Origin: Winogradskyella litoriviva
GTDB taxonomy: Bacteria > Bacteroidota > Bacteroidia > Flavobacteriales > Flavobacteriaceae
Direction: 5' to 3'
DNA length: 64,000 bases
Assembly (NCBI RefSeq): GCF_013249065.1
Contig: NZ_JABRWQ010000001.1
Span: forward strand, 682,001 to 746,000
A model generated the notes under the pieces. The model made no database searches. It saw only the letters and a program-made list of their open reading frames with translations, and was not told the DNA's origin. A program made the position numbers and the translations under genes. This document shows, piece by piece, positions 52,311-59,838 of the stretch. How positions within the stretch are numbered: the stretch's first letter is position 1; every line of letters begins with the position of its first letter.

Positions 52311-53306
52311 TTGGTTAAAATAGGCGACATAGAATTACCCGATTTTCCATTGCTTTTAGCACCAATGGAAGATGTTAGTGATCCACCTTTTCGTGCTTTG
52401 TGTAAAGAGCAAGGCGCAGATGTGGTGTACACAGAGTTTATTTCTAGTGAAGGATTAATTAGAGACGCTGCAAAAAGCGTAATGAAATTAGATATCTACG
52501 AAAAGGAACGGCCTGTTGGTATACAAATATTTGGAGCCAACATGGAAAGCATGTTGCAAACCATTGATATTGTAGAAAAATCTAATCCAGATATTATTGA
52601 TATTAACTTTGGTTGTCCGGTTAAAAAAGTGGTATCAAAAGGCGCAGGCGCAGGTATTTTAAAAGATATCTGTTTAATGGAACAGCTCACTGCAGAAATG
52701 GTTAAACGCACTAATTTACCAGTTACCGTGAAAACGCGTTTAGGTTGGGATCACAATTCTATTAAAATTGTTGAGGTAGCAGAACGCTTGCAAGATGTTG
52801 GTTGTGCAGCCATTTCTATACATGGAAGAACTAGAGCACAAATGTATAAAGGTGATGCGGATTGGAAACCTATTGCCGAAGTAAAGAATAATCCACGTAT
52901 GCACATCCCAGTTTTTGGAAATGGCGATGTAACCTCACCAGAAAGAGCTGCAGAAATGCGAGATTCTTATGGTTTAGATGGTGCAATGATTGGAAGAGCT
53001 TCAATAGGAAACCCTTGGTTTTTTAAACAAGTAAAGCACTTTTTTGAAACAGGAGAACATTTAGCACCTATTTCTATGCCAGAGCGTGTAGAAGCGGCTA
53101 GACGTCATCTTAAAATGGCGATTGATTGGAAAGGGGAGACTTTAGGTGTTTTTGAAACCAGGAGACATTACACTAACTATTTTAGAGGTATTCCGCATTT
53201 TAAAGAATACAGAATGAAAATGGTAACCAGTGATGACTCTAAAGATGTTTTTGCTGCCTTTGATGAGGTTTTAGATAAGTTTGCAGATTACCAGTTTACG
53301 TCTTAA
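52311..53306 (+). CDS. dusB: tRNA-dihydrouridine synthase (DusB type)
   Basis: A flavoenzyme that reduces specific uridines of the tRNA D-loop. 331 residues. The FMN-barrel opening is LLLAPMEDVSDPPFRALCKEQ, followed by IDINFGCPVKKVVSKGAGAG with the catalytic Cys, VKTRLGWDHNS, ISIHGRTRAQMYKG and GAMIGRASIGNPW. The start is a TTG at 52311. The first in-frame ATG (within MEDVSD) would delete the conserved N-terminal strand, so TTG is the only sensible start. A purine-rich AAAAAAAGA lies just upstream. Confidence 0.93.
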   Translation: MVKIGDIELPDFPLLLAPMEDVSDPPFRALCKEQGADVVYTEFISSEGLIRDAAKSVMKLDIYEKERPVGIQIFGANMESMLQTIDIVEKSNPDIIDINFGCPVKKVVSKGAGAGILKDICLMEQLTAEMVKRTNLPVTVKTRLGWDHNSIKIVEVAERLQDVGCAAISIHGRTRAQMYKGDADWKPIAEVKNNPRMHIPVFGNGDVTSPERAAEMRDSYGLDGAMIGRASIGNPWFFKQVKHFFETGEHLAPISMPERVEAARRHLKMAIDWKGETLGVFETRRHYTNYFRGIPHFKEYRMKMVTSDDSKDVFAAFDEVLDKFADYQFTS

Positions 53307-53313
53307 AAACTGA

Positions 53314-54516
53314 TTAAGTTTTAATTAAACTTTGCGTAATTCGCTGAGAAGCAATTTTAGAAGCCACAATTCCTAAAGTGAAAATGGTAACTAAAACAAC
53401 AATGACATTAAATAGGTTGAGACGAACAGGATAGGCTAAATCTGGAGTTAGCATAACCAATTCAAAATTCTGTTGTAAAACCACCACAATTAATCCAATA
53501 GTAACACCAATTAGTCCACTAACAATAGTCATTAAGCTTCCTTGTAAAAAGAAAATGGACTTAATGGTTTTGGTTTCTGTACCTAAATTAAAAAGGGTGT
53601 TAAGTGATTTCTTTTTGTCTAAAATCATCATAATTATAGCGCCAATGACATTAAATAAAGCTATAATTATAACTAAAGTAAATATGAGATAAATAGCTAG
53701 ATTTTCGGTATTCAACATTTTGTATAACGCATCGTTTAATTCAGCTCTATTTTTAATGATAAATTTACTTCCAAAGGACGTTTTGAGTTGAGTTCTAATA
53801 TCACTTTCATTAAAATTAGGATTCAATTTAAGCTCTATAGCACTTAATTGATTATCTGAATAACTTAATAATTGTTTTGCGAGTTCAATATCAGAGAAAA
53901 CGTATTTGTAATTCATCTCTTCATTAATTTCAAATAAGCCAACATTATTTACATAAACAGAGTTATAATAGCCTTTAGGTGTGCTTGCTTGGCCAACACC
54001 AACTTTTGGTACGTAGAGTGATAATGGTTTTAGATAATCTAATATACCAAAAGAGAGATTGTTAGAAATTCCCCAACCAGAAACGACATCGTTACTGCCA
54101 GGAGTAATCCAACTTCCTTTAGTTACCATAGTATCAATACCAGTTACTTTTAAGTAATTTTTATCCACACCTTTTATAGTGGCAACTAAATTTTTGTTGT
54201 CGGATTTTATAAAGATGCGTTCTTCTATTATTTTAGAATAAGAGGCAATGCCCTCTATGTTAAGTAGCGAGGAATTGTCATTTTCTGTCCATTGAAACGA
54301 TTTACCTTCGGAAGGTAAAAGCTTTAAATCTGGATCTACAAATGAAGAATATTTGAGGCTAAAATCTTTTAAGCCAGCAAATACAGACAATACAATTAAA
54401 AGCGCTGCAGAAGCAATAATAACGCCTCCAGAAGCAATTAATGTCATAATATTAATGGCATTATTACTGCTTTTAGAAAACAAATATCGTTTTGCTATAT
54501 ATAAAGGAAAATTCAC
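53314..54516 (-). CDS. LolC/LolE-like ABC transporter permease (FtsX family)
   Basis: 400 residues. An N-terminal membrane helix follows IAKRYLFSKSSNNAINIMTLIA, the characteristic start of LolC/E permeases. Then comes a periplasmic MacB-PCD-like domain (about 45-245) and three C-terminal helices of the FtsX fold (about 275-385). It likely extracts lipoproteins from the inner membrane with LolD, which is encoded elsewhere. The start is a GTG at 54516, directly after the TAA of rbfA, so translation is coupled. Confidence 0.88.
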   Translation of the reverse strand: MNFPLYIAKRYLFSKSSNNAINIMTLIASGGVIIASAALLIVLSVFAGLKDFSLKYSSFVDPDLKLLPSEGKSFQWTENDNSSLLNIEGIASYSKIIEERIFIKSDNKNLVATIKGVDKNYLKVTGIDTMVTKGSWITPGSNDVVSGWGISNNLSFGILDYLKPLSLYVPKVGVGQASTPKGYYNSVYVNNVGLFEINEEMNYKYVFSDIELAKQLLSYSDNQLSAIELKLNPNFNESDIRTQLKTSFGSKFIIKNRAELNDALYKMLNTENLAIYLIFTLVIIIALFNVIGAIIMMILDKKKSLNTLFNLGTETKTIKSIFFLQGSLMTIVSGLIGVTIGLIVVVLQQNFELVMLTPDLAYPVRLNLFNVIVVLVTIFTLGIVASKIASQRITQSLIKT

Positions 54517-54915
54517 TTAAGACTTTTTGCGCTTACCTAATAAATCTGGGTTTTCTAATGGATTATCCTCACCTTTTAGAGAACGCTCTATACCATCAAT
54601 ATATTCTAAAGAGTCATCTATAAAAAATTCTAGTTGTGGCATGCGTCTAAGTTGGTGACGTGTACGTTGAGATAACTCATGTCTAATAAGTGGCTTGTTA
54701 GATTTAATACCTTCTAATAAAGTTTCGGCTTCTTTATTCGGAAAAATACTAAGATATACTTTAGCTACAGATAAATCTGTTGTAACATTAACTTTGCTCA
54801 CAGAAATAATTACACCACGCAAACCTCCATCTGTAGCTGCTTTTTGTAATACTTGTGCTAAATCTTTTTGAAGGATGCCTCCTATTTTTTTCTGTCTCTG
54901 TGTAAATTCTTCCAT
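54517..54915 (-). CDS. rbfA: 30S ribosome-binding factor A
   Basis: A small KH-fold protein required for 16S rRNA maturation and 30S assembly. The 132 residues show the RbfA pattern: RQKKIGGILQKDLAQVLQ, VIISVSKVNVTTDLSVAKVYLS and the C-terminal RHELSQRTRHQLRRMPQLEF. A divergent mce gene lies upstream and the LolC/E-like permease follows without a gap. Confidence 0.94.
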   Translation of the reverse strand: MEEFTQRQKKIGGILQKDLAQVLQKAATDGGLRGVIISVSKVNVTTDLSVAKVYLSIFPNKEAETLLEGIKSNKPLIRHELSQRTRHQLRRMPQLEFFIDDSLEYIDGIERSLKGEDNPLENPDLLGKRKKS

Positions 54916-54969
54916 AATGCCTATTCTAACTAAACTTCTGCAAAAGTAGATGATATTTAAGGATTATCT

Positions 54970-54977
54970 TATTTTTG
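54970..54977 (+). promoter_or_regulatory. Predicted -7 element of mce
   Basis: TATTTTTG fits TAnnTTTG. It overlaps the 5' end of a longer open frame (TTG 54975, ATG 54978) and so supports the downstream start at 55050 for the epimerase, with a leader of about 65 bases. Confidence 0.4.
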
Positions 54978-55049
54978 ATGGTAGAATTTGATTTTATGAG
55001 TCAATTACACTCTAAAAATAAAAATAGAACTGCTTTTACAGAAATAAAG

Positions 55050-55454
55050 ATGAAAAAAATTGAACATATTGGTATTGCTGTTAAAGATTTAGAAAATTCT
55101 AATCAGTTATTTAAATCTTTATTTGGAAATGAACATTATAAAATTGAAGATGTAGAAAGCGAAGGTGTAAAAACATCTTTTTTTAAATGTGGGCCTAATA
55201 AAATTGAATTGCTTCAGGCTACTACAGAAGAAAGTCCTATTGCCAAGTTTGTTGAAAAAAAGGGAGAAGGTATTCATCATATTGCATTTGCGGTTGATGA
55301 TATAGAAGCGGAAATAAAACGATTAACCAACGAAGGTTTTACAATGATACATAAAGCACCTAAAAAAGGTGCTGACAACAAATTAATCGCATTTTTACAC
55401 CCAAAATCCACAAATGGAGTTCTTATTGAGTTGTGTCAAGAGATAAAGGAATAA
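55050..55454 (+). CDS. mce: Methylmalonyl-CoA epimerase
   Basis: VOC-fold epimerase interconverting (S)- and (R)-methylmalonyl-CoA in the propionate/succinate route. From the ATG at 55050 the protein has 134 residues, the usual length, starting MKKIEHIGIAVKDLENSN. Metal ligands are His 6 in KIEHIGIAV, the EL pair in NKIELLQ, the second His in GIHHIAFAV, and Glu in VLIELCQE. A 25-residue longer frame exists but lacks family similarity and begins at the -7 element. Confidence 0.92.
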   Translation: MKKIEHIGIAVKDLENSNQLFKSLFGNEHYKIEDVESEGVKTSFFKCGPNKIELLQATTEESPIAKFVEKKGEGIHHIAFAVDDIEAEIKRLTNEGFTMIHKAPKKGADNKLIAFLHPKSTNGVLIELCQEIKE

Positions 55455-55460
55455 AAATTC

Positions 55461-55491
55461 TTGTAGAGTTTTAAAATATGTAGTAATATTG
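55461..55491 (+). promoter_or_regulatory. Predicted promoter of the CAT-anticodon tRNA
   Basis: TTG (55461-55463), 20 bases, TAATATTG (55484-55491; one mismatch to TAnnTTTG). About 45 bases upstream of the tRNA. Confidence 0.45.
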
Positions 55492-55536
55492 CACACTCTT
55501 TTAAAATAAGAGATAAGATTAACAGCAATGTTAATT

Positions 55537-55610
55537 GGTCCCATAGCTCAGTTGGTTAGAGCACCTGACTCATAATCAGGTGGTCCTTGGTTCGAGCCCA
55601 AGTGGGACCA
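55537..55610 (+). tRNA. tRNA with anticodon CAT (elongator Met or Ile2)
   Basis: The acceptor stem is GGTCCCA/TGGGACC, the anticodon stem CCTGA/TCAGG holds the loop CTCATAA (anticodon CAT), and the T arm is CTTGG-TTCGAGC-CCAAG. The perfect first acceptor pair excludes initiator tRNA. C4-G69 and C5-G68 resemble E. coli tRNA-Ile2, the substrate of TilS, rather than elongator tRNA-Met, so the identity is open. CCA is not encoded. Confidence 0.92.
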
Positions 55611-55616
55611 CAACTT

Positions 55617-55655
55617 AAAGCCTTGAATATCATTTTGATATTCAAGGCTTTTTTA
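55617..55655 (+). terminator. Terminator after the tRNA
   Basis: AAAGCCTTGAATATCA and TGATATTCAAGGCTTT form a perfect 16-bp stem with a 3-base loop, followed by a T run. Confidence 0.9.
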
Positions 55656-55720
55656 TTTAGTTTCAGTAAGTATTTACGCCTTTTTGAAATAGCTGCAATT
55701 ATATAATGCTCTATAAAATA

Positions 55721-57097
55721 CTATTTCCAGAAGCCCTCTATTTCCTCTAAAGTTTTACCTTTTGTTTCTGGTATAAATTTATAGGTTACAAATACTATAA
55801 TTAAAATAAAGACTATAAATATGTAGTATGGTAGTGAGCCATTCCATGTAGTACCATTATTTACTTCACTTCCCATTACCACAGGAAACGATTGTGAAAC
55901 TACATAATTTGCTGCCCATTGAGCTGCTACTGCAATAGACATGGCAACACTCCTTATTTTATTTGGAAACATTTCTGACAATAAAACCCAAACTACTGGT
56001 CCCATAGACAGCGCAAATGAAGCAATAAAAAGTAATACACCTATCAATGATAAAACACCAACACTATCCGTTTGAAGCGTTATTGCTAAGAGTAAAAAGC
56101 CAATAATCATTCCGGCAGAACCAATATAAAGCAATGGTTTTCTACCAAATTTGTCTACCGTAAACATGGCCACAAATGTAAATACCAAGTTAACAAATGC
56201 TAATAATATTTGCTGGGCAAGCACATCTTCTTTACCAAAACCGAGGGCTTTTTCAAAAATATCCGCACCATAATAGAGAACAGCATTAATACCCGTAAAT
56301 TGTTGTAGGACAGAAAGAACGGTTCCTATTATAATTATAGCTAGAATTCCTTTTGCAAAATAATTGACTTTTACACCATCATTAGATTCATTTAAAGATG
56401 CTTTGATTCTTGCCATTTCTTCAGAGGCTAAATCATTTCCGTTTATTTTTTTTAGAATAGCTAAAGCATCAGAATCTTTACCTTTTAAGGCCAGCCACCT
56501 AGGACTTTTAGGAACTATAAATAATAATACTAAAAATAATATACTCGGTATTAATTCTGACCAAAACATACGACGCCAACCAAATTCAATATTTTCTGCT
56601 TCGCTTAAATCGTTTCCAATAAAATATGTGGCTAAGAACACTACAAAAAACCCAATAACAATAGCCAATTGATAATAGGTTACCATGCGTCCTCTAATAT
56701 TTGAAGGTGCAATTTCTGCAATATACATTGGTGCATTCATAGATGCTACACCAATACCCAAACCACCGATAATTCTAAAAACAACTAGCATAGTTACCGA
56801 TTGAGGAAAAAGATCTGGTAAACCCGATCCGTAAGCAGAAACCGTAAAGAATATAGCAGATATGATTAATGACCATTTTCTCCCTATTTTAATACTCAAT
56901 GGTCCTGCGATAACAGCGCCTACAAAACAACCTAAAAGTGCGCTTCCTACAACCCAACCTTTTAACCCATCACTTAAATCAAAATATTCTGTAAGATAAA
57001 ATTGTGCGCCATTTATAACACCTGTATCGTAACCAAAAAGCAAGCCACCTAAAGCGGAGACCGCAGCAATTAACAATAAGAAAACTCCTTTTTTCAT
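55721..57097 (-). CDS. Sugar porter (MFS) of the XylE/GLUT type
   Basis: 458 residues and 12 membrane helices. Sugar-porter signatures are present: GGLLFGYDTGVINGAQ (helix 1), RIIGGLGIGVASMNAPMYIAE, the loop motif GRRMFW/PKSPRWLALKGK, QQFTGINAVLYYGADIF (helix 7 sugar site), and PETKGKTLEEIE at the C-terminus. It probably imports a monosaccharide by proton symport. It is last in the operon after the EEP, GH43, sulfatase and GH2 genes, and probably takes up their final product. Confidence 0.92.
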   Translation of the reverse strand: MKKGVFLLLIAAVSALGGLLFGYDTGVINGAQFYLTEYFDLSDGLKGWVVGSALLGCFVGAVIAGPLSIKIGRKWSLIISAIFFTVSAYGSGLPDLFPQSVTMLVVFRIIGGLGIGVASMNAPMYIAEIAPSNIRGRMVTYYQLAIVIGFFVVFLATYFIGNDLSEAENIEFGWRRMFWSELIPSILFLVLLFIVPKSPRWLALKGKDSDALAILKKINGNDLASEEMARIKASLNESNDGVKVNYFAKGILAIIIIGTVLSVLQQFTGINAVLYYGADIFEKALGFGKEDVLAQQILLAFVNLVFTFVAMFTVDKFGRKPLLYIGSAGMIIGFLLLAITLQTDSVGVLSLIGVLLFIASFALSMGPVVWVLLSEMFPNKIRSVAMSIAVAAQWAANYVVSQSFPVVMGSEVNNGTTWNGSLPYYIFIVFILIIVFVTYKFIPETKGKTLEEIEGFWK

Positions 57098-57155
57098 TTT
57101 TTTAAATTTAATTAATAGTTAGTTTAATATATTTTAAGAGGATAACTAATATGAT

Positions 57156-57977
57156 TTATAAATTGATTTTTATTAAAACTGGCAGATGATCCGAAGGGTA
57201 TTGTAAGTTCCAATTATCACTTAAAACAGCGTATTTAGAAACAGTAACATCATTACTTACAAAAGCAAAATCAATGCGTCTTGCTACGGGTTTATCAAAA
57301 TGAAAGCCATTAAATGTGCCTTCTGGACCGAAATCTAGCTCTGCAATTTCTTTTGAATCTTTCAATTCCGTTTTTATATATTTTATACTTTTATGATTTG
57401 GTTCCATATTAAAATCACCAGTCAATATTACAGAATGATTTTTAGAATTTAGTGCTTTAATTTTTTTAATTATTAACGTAGCACTGTTTTTTCGAGCTTC
57501 TTCACCTACGTGATCAAAATGTGTATTAAATACATAGAATTTCTTACCTGTGGCCACATCTTCAAACAAACCATAAGTACATACTCTATTGCAAACGGCA
57601 TCCCAACCCATAGACACTTCTTCTGGTGTTTCGGATAACCAAAACGTATTAGTATCAATAACTTTAAACTTATCCTTTTTATAAAAAATAGCAGAATATT
57701 CGCCTTTATCTTTTCCATCATCTCGTCCGACACCAACAAAACTGTAATCAATTAAAAGACTGTCCATTTCTTTCATTTGATTTGGCATAGCTTCTTGCAC
57801 ACTTAAAACATCTGGCTCATAAAATTTAATTTGATTGATAAAAAATGGTTTCCTATTCGCCCAACTATTTTTACCTTCTTTAGGGTAATCTAATTTTATA
57901 TTATAGCTCATTACCGAAAAGTCTTGAGCAAAACCTAGGCTAGAAATAGTAAAACACAATAGAAAAAGATATCTCAT
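57156..57977 (-). CDS. Secreted endonuclease/exonuclease/phosphatase-family protein
   Basis: The start is set at the ATG at 57977, giving 273 residues with a clean signal peptide (MRYLFLLCFTISSLGFAQ). A longer frame to 58010 would overlap the GH43 gene. EEP motifs occur in order: MSYNIKLDYP, DVLSVQEAMPNQM (metal Glu), FNTHFDHVGEEAR, VILTGDFNMEP (GDxN), RIDFAFVSND and SDHLPVLIKI (catalytic Asp-His). Members cleave phosphodiesters or phosphomonoesters of nucleic acids, lipids or sugars. Within a glycan operon a role on phosphorylated glycan or in phosphate release is possible, but a generic nuclease is equally so. Confidence 0.87.
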   Translation of the reverse strand: MRYLFLLCFTISSLGFAQDFSVMSYNIKLDYPKEGKNSWANRKPFFINQIKFYEPDVLSVQEAMPNQMKEMDSLLIDYSFVGVGRDDGKDKGEYSAIFYKKDKFKVIDTNTFWLSETPEEVSMGWDAVCNRVCTYGLFEDVATGKKFYVFNTHFDHVGEEARKNSATLIIKKIKALNSKNHSVILTGDFNMEPNHKSIKYIKTELKDSKEIAELDFGPEGTFNGFHFDKPVARRIDFAFVSNDVTVSKYAVLSDNWNLQYPSDHLPVLIKINL

Positions 57978-57987
57978 AACTAATAAT

Positions 57988-59835
57988 TTATTTAATATAT
58001 TGAATGTCACTTAAGGCCGAAATTCCATTTTCATTAAACGCTTCAATGGTAAAATAGTAAGGTGTGTCGCGATCTAAACAACGCATAAAATGCGAATCTG
58101 TATCATACACTTGCCAAGACTGGTAAAGTTTGTCTTTTGCAATTCCCCAACGTATGTTATAACCTTGCGCACCTTCAACTGGTTGCCAAGAAAAAGAAGC
58201 ATCTCTACGGTCGGTTTCTCTTTTAATTTTAAATCCTGAAACTTGTTCTGGCTTATTCCCTAATCCTAAACCAAAAACTCTAATTTCGGACATGGCAAAA
58301 TTGTTTCCTGGCACTTCAATATTATTATATCTTACATATTTTGCAGTGACTGGTTGGTCTAAAACAATGTATGCATTGGGTGCATCTTTTTCACTTTTAC
58401 TTCGATCTACAACGGTTTGCCAAGTTGTACCATCTTTGGATGTTTCAATTGTAAAACGATGTTTTAAACCTTCAACACGTGTATATATTCCAGATTCATA
58501 ATCATGAAAATTTAGCTGTAAGGCTTTTATGCTTCCTGCGTTTTTCATTTCTATTGTCATCCATTGTTTATCATTATTGGCTTCAGCTACCCAAAACGTT
58601 TTTGGATTTTCATCGGTTAAAACTTTAGAAGTAATTTGTCCGTCTTCGTTTTTCCGTAGCGGTAATTCATTCACTTCAACCTCATCGTCGTTAGACATAA
58701 ATTTCATCACTTGTTTTAAAGATGAAGACACGGTTACATCGCCTTTGTAAGACAAGAGCATCCAACCATTATGCTGACCAGCTTTGGTAGGATGATTAGC
58801 ACCAAAGCGAGGATAATCGCCATAATCTGTTGTAGAATACATTAAACCATCATCATCAAAATAAGTAGGAAACATGCACAATCTGCGTTCCCATTGCGCA
58901 TTAGAGGCTAAAGCCATTGTGGCAAAATGCCAATATTGTCCATTGGTCTGTTTTACAGTAATGCCGTGACCTGCACCATTAGTAAATCCGCCAGGTTTAA
59001 AACTCATAGGATTATTTTTCATGTACGTAAATAGACCTGTTGGTGTGTCTCCTATATAAACACCATCTGCATAAACATTAAATTGAGTTCCTGGTGCTGC
59101 GTATTGCAAATAATACTTTCCGTTGTGTTTGGTCATAGAAGCACCTTCCATGTAGCCTTCTTTTAACGTAGGATGAAAATTATTTTCGCCAAAACGCTCC
59201 CAACCATGTTCTTCTTCATTTAGATTTATAAGTTCTTTTCGCTCACCAACTTCTAAGAAACGGTCATCTTTATTCAACATTTTAACACGAATAGGATGAA
59301 CGTTGGACGATCCCCAAAACAGGTAACTTTTACCATCGTCATCTATAAATAATTCTGAATCTTGAATGTTATTAGAAATCGATGCGGTTGGTGTCCAGTT
59401 GCCTTCTTTTGGATTATCAGTATATAAAATACTGCCGTAACCTGCAGGATCACCTGCAAAATAAACTAGTGAATCTTTATAATTAAAAGCTGTTGGCGCG
59501 TTGCTTCCTTCAAAAAACCATTGTTTTGGTTTGATGAAATTCCAGTTCACCAAATCGGTAGAATGCCAATAGCCAAAAGAACGCGTTACAAACATGTAAT
59601 ATTCGCCTTTAAACTCAATAACTGCAGGATCTGCACCAGAACGATAGGATTGATTTCTACTAGAATTATAAACCATATAGGTATAATCTATATCCAATGG
59701 GTTGCAATAGGTCTGCTGATTCACAACGGTTTCTGAAACTTCTTTTTCATTAGATTTTTCATCAATCTCTTTTTTATTTTCATTATTACATGAAAACATA
59801 AAAGCTATTACAATGAAGAAAAATATATTTTTCAT
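57988..59835 (-). CDS. GH43-family glycosidase lipoprotein with F5/8C-like and FN3 domains
   Basis: 615 residues with a lipobox ending AFMFSC (Cys 16). A five-bladed GH43-type catalytic domain (about 40-370) shows the three expected acids: Asp in SGADPAVIEFKGEYYMF (base), Asp in IQDSELFIDDDGKSYLFWG (pKa modulator) and Glu in GYMEGASMTKHNGKYYL (acid). A discoidin-like carbohydrate-binding domain follows (about 385-525, FTIETSKDGTTWQTVVDRS; KYVRYNNIEVPG), then a fibronectin type III domain (532-615). GH43 enzymes usually remove arabinose, xylose or galactose. It lies 3 bases after the sulfatase gene. Confidence 0.88.
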   Translation of the reverse strand: MKNIFFFIVIAFMFSCNNENKKEIDEKSNEKEVSETVVNQQTYCNPLDIDYTYMVYNSSRNQSYRSGADPAVIEFKGEYYMFVTRSFGYWHSTDLVNWNFIKPKQWFFEGSNAPTAFNYKDSLVYFAGDPAGYGSILYTDNPKEGNWTPTASISNNIQDSELFIDDDGKSYLFWGSSNVHPIRVKMLNKDDRFLEVGERKELINLNEEEHGWERFGENNFHPTLKEGYMEGASMTKHNGKYYLQYAAPGTQFNVYADGVYIGDTPTGLFTYMKNNPMSFKPGGFTNGAGHGITVKQTNGQYWHFATMALASNAQWERRLCMFPTYFDDDGLMYSTTDYGDYPRFGANHPTKAGQHNGWMLLSYKGDVTVSSSLKQVMKFMSNDDEVEVNELPLRKNEDGQITSKVLTDENPKTFWVAEANNDKQWMTIEMKNAGSIKALQLNFHDYESGIYTRVEGLKHRFTIETSKDGTTWQTVVDRSKSEKDAPNAYIVLDQPVTAKYVRYNNIEVPGNNFAMSEIRVFGLGLGNKPEQVSGFKIKRETDRRDASFSWQPVEGAQGYNIRWGIAKDKLYQSWQVYDTDSHFMRCLDRDTPYYFTIEAFNENGISALSDIQYIK

Positions 59836-59838
59836 GGT

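Noticed and set aside
54975..55049. N-terminal extension of methylmalonyl-CoA epimerase
   Set aside because: Starts inside a TATTTTTG promoter element and adds 25 residues not typical of the family; the ATG at 55050 gives the usual length.
58476..58481. CACGTG core in the GH43 gene as parS
   Set aside because: Only the central 6-8 bases are palindromic; the TGTTT/AAACA arms are absent.
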